A stretch of 8,116 nucleotides of DNA, from positions 1-8,116 of the forward strand of contig JAJZBA010000021.1 of NCBI GenBank assembly GCA_021799155.1, in the 5' to 3' direction. The position numbers and the translations under genes are program-made. Under the pieces are notes generated by a model. The model saw nothing but the letters and a program-made list of their open reading frames with translations, had not been told where the DNA came from and searched no databases. Every line of letters begins with the position of its first letter. Positions within the stretch are counted from its first letter, which is position 1. The DNA comes from a bacterium. Lineage in GTDB: Bacteria > Patescibacteriota > Minisyncoccia > UBA6257 > UBA9933. This document shows positions 1 through 5,103 of this stretch, one piece after another.

Positions 1-617
1 ACAAAAGGAAACATCGAAGAAACCGGGCCGGAATTCAAAGGAGTATGAACTAAAATTTTATCAACATTCAACGGCAAAGTGGAAATAAAAGCTTCTAACT
101 GCTGGAAAACGGCCGGCTTGACGTAAACCAGCTGAGATTCAAAAAGAGAATTAAGCCGTTCTTCGATTTTATTTAATTCCTCTAAAGAATCTGCGTAAAT
201 GGCAATATACACTCCAACATTGAATAATTTCTCCTGCGCTTGCTGAAGTTGATCTCTTAACATTTCAATGTCCTGAAAAGCCGTTTCCAAAATCGGGTCT
301 CTCACCAATCCTTTTTCCTGTCTTTCTAAAAGTTGGGCTTCGATTTGAGCGGTTTTTTTGCGCAAATTTCTTAAAGCCATCGCCGTATCAACCGGATGAA
401 CGAAAATCGAAATATCGAGAAGATTCGGCAAATTAATGATTGAATCAAACCAGCCGCTCGATAGATAGCGAGGGTAAGTAAAAATAAAAAGCGTTCTGAC
501 GAATTTGTCGCCGAGTTTCAAATAATTCGGATTGACTTCTAATCCCGCCGGCGCGATGACATTTTTGATGTCTTTCTCGGAAGGCGTATAAGCTTTGGGA
601 ATTTTAATCTTGTCCAT
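1..617 (-). CDS. virB4: VirB4-like T4SS ATPase, N-terminal part (3' end outside window)
   Basis: I translated 205 codons from the ATG at 617-615 to the left edge with no stop, so the gene continues beyond base 1. The product starts MDKIKIPKAYTPSEKDI and contains a segment around residues 38-75 (KFVRTLFIFTYPRYLSSGWF, then a hydrophobic strand ending in FVHPVD), a charged helical region at about 80-135, and ADSLEELNKIEERLNSLFES near 143-162. This pattern is the usual N-terminal domain of VirB4/TrbE/TraC secretion ATPases, which precedes the Walker A/B RecA-like motor; that motor must lie to the left and is not seen. VirB4 ATPases power assembly of, and transport through, type IV secretion channels at the cytoplasmic face of the inner membrane. 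The start codon lies inside the 3' end of the TraC-like gene (14-base overlap), implying translational coupling; no Shine-Dalgarno sequence precedes it. Family call is fairly secure; activity cannot be judged without the motor domain. Confidence 0.85.
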   Translation of the reverse strand, partial: MDKIKIPKAYTPSEKDIKNVIAPAGLEVNPNYLKLGDKFVRTLFIFTYPRYLSSGWFDSIINLPNLLDISIFVHPVDTAMALRNLRKKTAQIEAQLLERQEKGLVRDPILETAFQDIEMLRDQLQQAQEKLFNVGVYIAIYADSLEELNKIEERLNSLFESQLVYVKPAVFQQLEAFISTLPLNVDKILVHTPLNSGPVSSMFPF

Positions 618-1254
618 GGGCAATTTTTAATTCTTTTCTTTCAACGGTTTTAGGATTGTAAAGATTATAAAACAATTCAATCAGTTCTTCGTCGTTTAAA
701 GATACCACTCGCAGACCAATTTGATTCAAGCCATTAATTACTTCTTCTGTCCTTTGATTAATCTGAGCCGTTTTTTGTTCCAGCGTCTGTTCCAAAGAAA
801 CGGTTTTTTTCTTGGCGCCGACGCCGAAAAAACCGAGTAATTTTTTGCCGCCGCCGGGAATGACAATCGGGTCGTACGGTACAACAACAAAGAAAGTTTT
901 CGCCATCACGGCGTTTGTCTCCACAAACGATTTAACAAATTCCAGGTATTCCGAAATTTGATTTTTCAACAATTCATTGGTTTCCGAATCCTGCCGTTCT
1001 CTTAATTTTTCGAGATAACCGTCGATGTTCATTTTTCGAGAATGAATAACTATCTGGACGGAAAAATCCAGAGCATTCAAAAAATTCTGGTAAGCATAAG
1101 CGATAACGTTCTGCTCTTCTTCCGATTTTAATTCAAAATTGATTCCGGAAACCATCAGCACCTTCCTTAAACCGCCGTTTTTCAAAATCAAAACGTCATC
1201 TTTTATTTCTTCTATATCGACGAATTGTTGTGTTGGTTGAGCCTCCTTAGACAT
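604..1254 (-). CDS. TraC-like domain protein (stand-alone T4SS component)
   Basis: This 216-residue soluble protein has no signal peptide or membrane segment. Residues 12-40 (VDIEEIKDDVLILKNGGLRK and a following hydrophobic strand) resemble the opening of the TraC/VirB4 N-terminal region, where a short beta-rich segment is followed by a sentence-like LKSEEEQ motif (42-48), then FLNALDFSVQIVIHSRKMNI (58-77), a long helix (79-115), FFVVVPYD (121-128), and a C-terminal helical part with LRVVSLNDEELIELFYNLYN (181-200). I infer it acts with the VirB4 ATPase encoded immediately after it: the genes overlap by 14 bases. A glycine/lysine-rich loop at 132-150 separates two halves. The ATG at 1254-1252 is chosen because nothing upstream is conserved-looking; it has no Shine-Dalgarno sequence and is preceded by the AT-rich inverted-repeat arm. 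No ATP-binding motif is visible, so it is a structural or adaptor piece rather than an ATPase. Exact role unknown. Confidence 0.75.
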   Translation of the reverse strand: MSKEAQPTQQFVDIEEIKDDVLILKNGGLRKVLMVSGINFELKSEEEQNVIAYAYQNFLNALDFSVQIVIHSRKMNIDGYLEKLRERQDSETNELLKNQISEYLEFVKSFVETNAVMAKTFFVVVPYDPIVIPGGGKKLLGFFGVGAKKKTVSLEQTLEQKTAQINQRTEEVINGLNQIGLRVVSLNDEELIELFYNLYNPKTVERKELKIAHGQD

Positions 1255-1265
1255 ATCTAAATAAT

Positions 1266-1290
1266 AAATTAAAAATAAAAAATAATAAAC
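1266..1290. repeat. Left arm of inverted repeat flanking the four-helix-bundle gene
   Basis: This 25-base AT-rich arm begins AAATTAAAAATAA and ends AATAATAAAC. It matches the reverse complement of 1709-1740: when one 7-base unit (TAATAAA) that is extra in the right arm is left out, I count 24 of 25 identical positions. It lies between the start of the TraC-like gene and the end of the four-helix-bundle gene. Low complexity makes some similarity expected by chance, but the order of the non-repetitive ends (AAATTAAAAA outside, TAAAC inside) is kept in both arms. Confidence 0.6.
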
Positions 1291-1310
1291 AAAAGCGATA
1301 AATGCTTAAA

Positions 1311-1688
1311 CTATCTTTTTCCTTTCATAGTCATAATACTCGTGGCAAAAATCTTAGCCAATTCTTTAGTTTTTTCTAAAAGCCACTGGCATTCATTGTG
1401 TAAATTTTTTGGCACTAAACCGCTATCACGCAAAACCGCTAACCAAAAAATTGTTTCGTTGGCCGATTTCAGCGAATGATTAAAAAAATTTTGATAATCT
1501 TTCTTGGAACTGGCGGCGTAAGCTTCAAAATAATTCGCCCCAATACTAGTTCCGCTACGCATTAATTGAGCAATAATTTCCCTGATAACCGGATCCTTTG
1601 GTAAAGCGCTTAAAAATCTAACCAAACGAAGAATGTATTTATAAATTCTTAACTTGAATTCCTGTTTTTGTTTATTTTTGTCAATCAT
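1311..1688 (-). CDS. Four-helix-bundle protein (23S rRNA-intervening-sequence / S23 family)
   Basis: The 125-residue product carries the hallmarks of this family: a basic N-terminal helix (8-29), LPKDPVIREIIAQLMRSGTS (29-48) running into IGANYFEAYAASSKKDYQNF (49-68), and SLKSANETIFWLAVLRDSG (72-90), followed by a last helix at 95-118. Length is typical. Known members form pentameric basic four-helix bundles, are encoded inside 23S rRNA intervening sequences or as solo genes, and include the Avd subunit of diversity-generating retroelements; the solo version has no settled function, though nucleic-acid binding is suspected. No reverse transcriptase or template repeat is present here. The gene sits between prgI-type and TraC-type genes, which in a compact operon would be adjacent, and is flanked on both sides by inverted AT-rich arms (1266-1290, 1709-1740). 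I infer it is a passenger inserted into the T4SS operon. ATG at 1688-1686; no Shine-Dalgarno sequence. Confidence 0.88.
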   Translation of the reverse strand: MIDKNKQKQEFKLRIYKYILRLVRFLSALPKDPVIREIIAQLMRSGTSIGANYFEAYAASSKKDYQNFFNHSLKSANETIFWLAVLRDSGLVPKNLHNECQWLLEKTKELAKIFATSIMTMKGKR

Positions 1689-1708
1689 TTAAGTATTTTA
1701 AAGTTTGT

Positions 1709-1740
1709 GTTTATTATTTATTATTTATTATTTTTAATTT
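1709..1740. repeat. Right arm of inverted repeat, with three tandem TTTATTA units
   Basis: Bases 1710-1730 are three exact tandem copies of TTTATTA, followed by TTTTTAATTT. The whole stretch is the reverse complement of the arm at 1266-1290 with two additional or slipped heptamer units (net seven bases longer) and one mismatch. It abuts the 3' end of the PrgI-family gene: the last two bases of that gene's stop codon (1739-1740) are part of the arm. The heptamers look prone to slippage. Confidence 0.6.
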
Positions 1741-2254
1741 AGCGATAGTCCACTCTTCTCGCAACTTCTCTTTCTCCCGTTAATTTCCTGAAAACCTGAA
1801 ATCTTTCTTTTGGTTGTTTGCCCCAAAAAGGCGTTCTTAAATTTTTCTCTCTTTTTGAAATCGGATTTTTCGTGGTCATCAAATCCTGCCAAAGTTTTTT
1901 AATCGATGGCATTTCCGAAAAATAATCTTTAAGATTTTTCCGTCGTTCCTCTATTGAAATCATTCTCGATTCCGGTATTCTCTGCCATAAATAAAGACGC
2001 GGCTTCCATAAAAAACCGAAAGCCGACCAAATGATTCTCGGCAGAGGCTGGCCGTTATATTTGATAAAAGCCAAAGAAACGGCGATTGCTCCCAAAACCG
2101 CCGTAATAAGAAACCAAAGCCAAGTCGCCAAAATAAAATACAAAACAAAACTGAAAGCGCCGGCGCCGGCCAAATAAAAAAACTGCCTTAAACTTAAAGG
2201 CCCGACGATTTTATTTTCAACTTCGATGAATTGAGGAACTTGAAATTGCGCCAT
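1739..2254 (-). CDS. PrgI family protein (VirB3-like inner-membrane T4SS component)
   Basis: The product (171 residues) starts MAQFQVPQFIEVENKIVGPL, followed by two adjacent membrane helices at about 25-44 and 46-65, then NGQPLPRIIW (67-76) and WKPRLYLW (83-90). This series is the signature of PrgI proteins, which are found beside VirB4 in Gram-positive conjugative elements and CPR genomes and are thought to correspond to VirB3. The remaining ~80 residues form a basic cytoplasmic tail with an RRKNLKDYF helix and no recognised domain. I use the ATG at 2254-2252 rather than an in-frame TTG at 2275 because the family begins with this methionine; it lies one base after the TAA of the upstream gene, so reinitiation coupling is likely. 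VirB3/PrgI proteins work with VirB4, here encoded two genes downstream after the four-helix-bundle insertion. Confidence 0.9.
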   Translation of the reverse strand: MAQFQVPQFIEVENKIVGPLSLRQFFYLAGAGAFSFVLYFILATWLWFLITAVLGAIAVSLAFIKYNGQPLPRIIWSAFGFLWKPRLYLWQRIPESRMISIEERRKNLKDYFSEMPSIKKLWQDLMTTKNPISKREKNLRTPFWGKQPKERFQVFRKLTGEREVARRVDYR

Positions 2255-2255
2255 A

Positions 2256-3191
2256 TTATAGCTTGCCCAAATCAATCATTTCCTCTCCTTTCTGTTCTTT
2301 ATTTACTTCCATTTCCGCTTGTTTTACGGCTTCAATCGATTCTTGAGATTTTTTTGTTTCTTGCTCCGGCGTTTCGGTATAATTAACGACTTTAACTTTT
2401 GTTTCAACTGGTTTTATTTCTTCTATTTTCGGCGGCTTGGTTTCGATTCCTTCCACTTCCGCCCTTACCGGTCTTTCTTCTTTCTTCTCTTTTCCTTTTT
2501 TTAGAAAATCGAAAAGCCCGCCTAAAGACTTTAAAGATTTTTTAGTATCCGAAAGCGGCTTAAGTTCCGTTTCTTTGTGGAGGATAAGCGGCCTGTCCTC
2601 TATGGCCTTGGAAAGTTCAATTTCCTTAGGAAGTTGAACTTCCTCATATTGAATTTCCTCCGGTTTTTCTTCCGGCGTAATAATTTTTGGTCCTTCGGCG
2701 CGGCTCAGGACAGGCTGTTCCACTTCTTTTTCTTCTACAATTTTAATGGGCGCCTCAGGCTTTCTAATTTCTGTTACTGTCGGTTTCTCGCTTTCTATAA
2801 TCTCTGGTCCGCGTTCTTCCGTTTCTACCTCCGCCGAAGGCGGCGCGCCCTCCTCTGCCAAGGCTACGGCGGGTGAATAAACTTTCTCCAAATCGCTTCT
2901 AATCGGCGTAAAAATTTTCCGGTCGATTTCGGAGGCAATCACGTTAGCGATTTCCGGAACAATATTGATATCCTTTCTGATTTCCTGCGCCAAATCTTCT
3001 GGATGAAGAAAACCCAAAATCACATCGCCGACCAAAGTGGCGACTTTTTCAATTTTGTCGTCGCTCAAATGTTGACCTTCACAAATCCGCCACAAAGTTT
3101 CGGCATTGTATTCGGAAAAAAGCGCCTCTCTTAAATTCATCGGTAGAGTATCCCACCTGCTTAAAGCTTGTTGTTTGGAAATTTTGATCAT
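2256..3191 (-). CDS. Conserved T4SS-cluster protein of unknown function with P/E/K-rich tail
   Basis: The 311-residue product has two parts. Residues 1-105 are folded-looking and helical: SRWDTLPMNLREALFSEYNA at 11-30, ETLWRICEGQHLSDDKIEKV at 31-50, then VGDVILGFLHPEDLAQEIRK at 54-73, and a last helix with SEIDRKIFTPIRSDLEKV (87-104). I recall this layout from proteins that precede PrgI in CPR T4SS loci, but no function is assigned. Residues 106-311 are low-complexity, rich in Pro, Glu, Lys and Val, probably disordered, with a short hydrophobic LGGLFDFL motif at 223-230 that could be a docking site. There is no signal peptide or membrane segment, so it is probably cytoplasmic. The tail contains repeat-derived peptides (107-121, 160-167, 241-248). 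I chose the ATG at 3191-3189 over the in-frame TTG at 3200. It is translationally close to PrgI (one-base gap) and is the first minus-strand gene after the zinc-ribbon interruption. Confidence 0.75.
   Translation of the reverse strand: MIKISKQQALSRWDTLPMNLREALFSEYNAETLWRICEGQHLSDDKIEKVATLVGDVILGFLHPEDLAQEIRKDINIVPEIANVIASEIDRKIFTPIRSDLEKVYSPAVALAEEGAPPSAEVETEERGPEIIESEKPTVTEIRKPEAPIKIVEEKEVEQPVLSRAEGPKIITPEEKPEEIQYEEVQLPKEIELSKAIEDRPLILHKETELKPLSDTKKSLKSLGGLFDFLKKGKEKKEERPVRAEVEGIETKPPKIEEIKPVETKVKVVNYTETPEQETKKSQESIEAVKQAEMEVNKEQKGEEMIDLGKL
2448..2471 (-). repeat. Possible degenerate second copy of the in-frame 24-bp repeat
   Basis: On the minus strand these 24 bases encode PVRAEVEG (residues 241-248 of the P/E-rich protein), in the same codon phase as PVLSRAEG at 2691-2714. 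The 3' half ends in GAAGGA in both copies. Similarity to the better copy at nucleotide level is modest, so this may be a decayed insertion or chance resemblance in a biased sequence. Confidence 0.35.
2691..2714. repeat. Short dispersed-type repeat inserted in frame in the P/E-rich gene
   Basis: The plus strand reads TCCTTCGGCGCGGCTCAGGA and then CAGG. It has the TCCTTCG...GCTCAGGACAGG layout that I remember as a very common short interspersed repeat in CPR and several other bacterial genomes. Here it is exactly eight codons long on the minus strand, read as PVLSRAEG, and is clearly more GC-rich than the A/T-rich coding sequence around it. It leaves the frame intact within the disordered tail. 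Confidence 0.6.
2828..2873. repeat. GC-rich repeat-like patch with palindromes inside the P/E-rich gene
   Basis: This 46-base patch is strikingly GC-rich compared with its surroundings. It contains a small perfect hairpin, CCGCC-gaa-GGCGG (2831-2843), directly followed by the palindrome GGCGCGCC (2842-2849), and then CTCTGCCAAGGCTACGGCGG (2853-2872). The last piece resembles the GCCAAGGCTACGGCGG-type interspersed repeats I recall in CPR genomes. On the minus strand it encodes about 15 residues (PAVALAEEGAPPSAE, 107-121) at the junction between the folded head and the disordered tail. Identity as a mobile or dispersed repeat is inferred. Confidence 0.45.
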
Positions 3192-3193
3192 AA

Positions 3194-3222
3194 TTGACAA
3201 AATTTATTTTTTGTTTTACTTT
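3194..3222 (+). promoter_or_regulatory. Possible promoter for the zinc-ribbon gene
   Basis: A perfect TTGACA (3194-3199) is followed, after 17 bases, by a weak -10 candidate TACTTT (3217-3222). A better -10 look-alike, TATATT, lies at 3247-3252 but has no matching -35 at the normal distance. The whole gap between the divergent genes is AT-rich, so matches by chance are likely. No operator was seen. Confidence 0.3.
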
Positions 3223-3259
3223 TAAATTAGTTCTCTACTTTAAATTTATATTAACAGAA

Positions 3260-3267
3260 AGGAGGTG
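3260..3267 (+). promoter_or_regulatory. Strong Shine-Dalgarno sequence deciding the zinc-ribbon start
   Basis: AGGAGGTG, a near-perfect complement of the 16S rRNA 3' end, stands nine bases before the ATG at 3277. It excludes the in-frame GTG at 3265, which lies inside it. It is the only clear ribosome binding site in the window; all minus-strand genes lack one. Confidence 0.8.
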
Positions 3268-3276
3268 AATATAAAA

Positions 3277-3582
3277 ATGATAATCCATTGTCCAGAATGT
3301 AAAAAAGATGTAAGCAGTTTAGCAATTAAGTGTCCTCATTGTGGATATCCTTACCCTTATCAAAAATCCCCAGAAGTAAAAGAAATATTTCAAAAGAAAA
3401 GGAAAGAATTTCAAAGACGAAAGAAGAAATGCCCTAGATGCGACTACGCTGATAATTTTCCGCATATTTATACTGATCATCCAGAAGATCATTATGCACT
3501 GGAAGGAAGACTTTATTTCACTGTTTTCTACGAATGTCAGAAGTGTAAACATGTTTATTCGGAAGAAGTTTTTCTCGACTAA
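3277..3582 (+). CDS. Small double zinc-ribbon protein
   Basis: This is the only plus-strand gene: 101 residues, MIIHCPECKKDV at the start. Two metal-binding knuckle pairs are visible. The first is a compact N-terminal zinc ribbon, CPEC at 5-8 and CPHCGYP at 19-25. The second is CPRC at 52-55 paired with CQKC at 87-90, about 30 residues apart with an FTVFYECQKCKHVY strand typical of ribbons. They are joined by a very basic helix (33-51, KEIFQKKRKEFQRRKKK). Such proteins bind zinc and often nucleic acid or other proteins, but I do not recognise a named family. It has no signal peptide. The gene is inserted head-on into the minus-strand T4SS cluster, with a strong Shine-Dalgarno sequence in front and a terminator 18 bases after the stop, so it is a self-contained unit. 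Its codon use (AGA/AGG, ATA, GTA) looks more A-rich than the operon. Passenger or regulator; function unknown. Confidence 0.8.
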   Translation: MIIHCPECKKDVSSLAIKCPHCGYPYPYQKSPEVKEIFQKKRKEFQRRKKKCPRCDYADNFPHIYTDHPEDHYALEGRLYFTVFYECQKCKHVYSEEVFLD

Positions 3583-3599
3583 CTATTGCCTTGCTTGCT

Positions 3600-3632
3600 G
3601 GCAGGATTCGTTCCTGCCTTTTTATTTTTTTT
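3600..3632 (+). terminator. Rho-independent terminator of the zinc-ribbon gene
   Basis: GGCAGGA (3600-3606) pairs perfectly with TCCTGCC (3612-3618) around a five-base TTCGT loop and is followed by TTTTTATTTTTTTT (3619-3632). It follows the stop codon of the plus-strand gene. On the minus strand the hairpin has no T-tract after it, so it should stop only plus-strand transcripts. Confidence 0.85.
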
Positions 3633-3650
3633 CTTCGATAATTCCATTTC

Positions 3651-5090
3651 TTATTCAATTTCTTCAATCATTTTCTCTTCCCAGCCAAGCAATCGTTTCG
3701 CTAAAGTTTTTTCTCGAGCTACTGATATGTCGCTTGCTTTTTGAGGATTGATTTTCTGAATTTCAGAAATTGCTTCTTTGATGGCTGAATGCGCTCTCTC
3801 AAAATTATCCATATTAACATTAACCAATATTTTTCTTGTATTCCCAGGGTTAGTTTCTAATATACTCTTAGTAATATTTTCCGCCAAAAATTTAGCCGAT
3901 TTTTCATCTAAGCCAAATACGGGTTTTTCTCCGTAAATTGCATTATAAGGAATTTTATTTAAATCTTTATCGGACATTTTCTTGAAGAATTTTTCAGCTT
4001 CTCTCCTAAAGGCGGCGGCGTCTTGTTTATCAAGCGCTTCTTTCATAGCAACATTCATACCTAAAGAATTTTCTATACTGCCATAAGCCTTGCTTTGACC
4101 AAATCTCGCAAATTCATCTTTATATTTTTTATCAAGATATTTAGTAACATCCGGCACTTTGCTTAATAAATCTTTCTCCTGAAGATGTTGAAGAATGCCT
4201 TGTCTGTTAGGAGCATCGGCATAACCAAGCATTGCGATATTTTCATTAAGACCTCTTTTACCCGCCGCTTCTTTTGCTTTTTTCACTAAGTTTTCGCCGC
4301 CGGCTACCGACAATCTTGCCACCCCTCTTGCTGCTAAACCGGGAACTGCTCCCAAAAACGGAATTTTAGTAAGTTTTGACTTAGCCGACCATTCCGATAC
4401 TTTATCGGCCAAAGATTTTTCTTTACCAGATTCTCCTCTGGGTTTTCGCAACCAGCCGGTACCAAACTGCAATCCTTTCTTCCCCACATAACCACCAAAA
4501 GCTTTCCCCGCCCCCTGCGCCGCGCCGTAGAAAGTCTTCGCGCCGGTGATACCTAAAGAATTTGCGGCAAACAGCCCTCCTATGAGTAAGCCAAGAATGG
4601 CGACGAGGTTCCCAATATACGCCACATCCAGCTCAAATCCTTGCTCTTCCACTCCAATAGACTTAGCATCTGTGGCAATTTTTAGAATTTCCGCCGGCAA
4701 GGTATTCATTGTAGTTATTACCAAGTATAAGAAAAACAACATAATTGGAGCGAAAAACACCCAGCGCAAAAAACTTTGCCACCATTTTTGCCAATGGCTT
4801 TGAGTTCCTGGAAAAATCCACAATAACCAAACAATTGGCGAAAGAATTAAAAGAACAGTCAGATAGACGTAACGAATTAAAAGCATTATTGCTATAGAAA
4901 AAAGCGTGATTGCCGCAATTATTGTGAAAAAAGCAATAAAAAGAAGAGTAGTAATTCCTCTTAAGGCTCCGCCTAATGGATCGTTAGAGACTTCATTGGC
5001 AGCGTGGCTAATAATTGGATAATGAAAAACAACAACTAAAGCGATAGTTGTCAAAATAATTTTAAATTGATTCCTAAATTTAAACTTCAT
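3651..5090 (-). CDS. TrbL/VirB6-like polytopic T4SS membrane protein
   Basis: The 479-residue product starts with a signal-peptide-like segment (MKFKFRNQFK, hydrophobic core 11-27, possible cut after SHA at 28-30). It then has NDPLGGALRGITTLLFIAFF (36-55), opening a strongly hydrophobic region with membrane helices at about 45-72, 75-95, 108-128 and 158-178. The loop SPIVWLLWIFPGTQSHWQKW (84-103), with its tryptophans, is what I associate with TrbL/VirB6-type proteins of CPR T4SS clusters. VirB6 proteins line the inner-membrane channel. From about 185 on the protein is Gly/Ala-rich and then soluble and charged, with no recognised domain, presumably cytoplasmic. The ATG at 5090 is used; the frame stays open to a TTG at 5186, but that extension overlaps the upstream gene and would bury the signal peptide. 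Start is 13 bases after the upstream stop. Together with 5104-5910 it may correspond to a single protein elsewhere. Confidence 0.75.
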   Translation of the reverse strand: MKFKFRNQFKIILTTIALVVVFHYPIISHAANEVSNDPLGGALRGITTLLFIAFFTIIAAITLFSIAIMLLIRYVYLTVLLILSPIVWLLWIFPGTQSHWQKWWQSFLRWVFFAPIMLFFLYLVITTMNTLPAEILKIATDAKSIGVEEQGFELDVAYIGNLVAILGLLIGGLFAANSLGITGAKTFYGAAQGAGKAFGGYVGKKGLQFGTGWLRKPRGESGKEKSLADKVSEWSAKSKLTKIPFLGAVPGLAARGVARLSVAGGENLVKKAKEAAGKRGLNENIAMLGYADAPNRQGILQHLQEKDLLSKVPDVTKYLDKKYKDEFARFGQSKAYGSIENSLGMNVAMKEALDKQDAAAFRREAEKFFKKMSDKDLNKIPYNAIYGEKPVFGLDEKSAKFLAENITKSILETNPGNTRKILVNVNMDNFERAHSAIKEAISEIQKINPQKASDISVAREKTLAKRLLGWEEKMIEEIE

Positions 5091-5103
5091 GTCGCTAAAT
5101 TTA

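Noticed and set aside
1710..1730. CRISPR-like or iteron repeats
   Set aside because: The units are only 7 bases long, contiguous and AT-only, with no spacers or replication gene nearby.
1266..1740. Diversity-generating retroelement with Avd
   Set aside because: The four-helix-bundle protein is of the Avd superfamily, but no reverse transcriptase, template repeat or variable repeat was seen in the window.
2255..2275. TTG start of the PrgI-family gene at 2275
   Set aside because: The family starts at MAQFQVPQF; the seven extra residues come from the end of the preceding gene in another frame.
2319..2876. Three plus-strand open frames opposite the P/E-rich gene
   Set aside because: They are antisense shadows of Glu/Lys-rich codons, giving Phe/Leu/Arg-rich improbable proteins without ribosome binding sites.
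3600..3632. Bidirectional terminator for the VirB6-like gene as well
   Set aside because: On the minus strand the hairpin is followed by a mixed sequence (AGCAAGCAAGGCAATAG) without a T-tract.
3494..3751. Plus-strand open frame running from the zinc-ribbon gene into the end of the VirB6-like gene
   Set aside because: It overlaps two better-supported genes, reads through the terminator hairpin and has no initiation signal.
5091..5103. Sequencing frameshift joining the 268- and 479-residue proteins
   Set aside because: The first gene ends in a natural-looking hydrophilic tail and the second has its own ATG and signal segment; a real two-gene arrangement is more likely.
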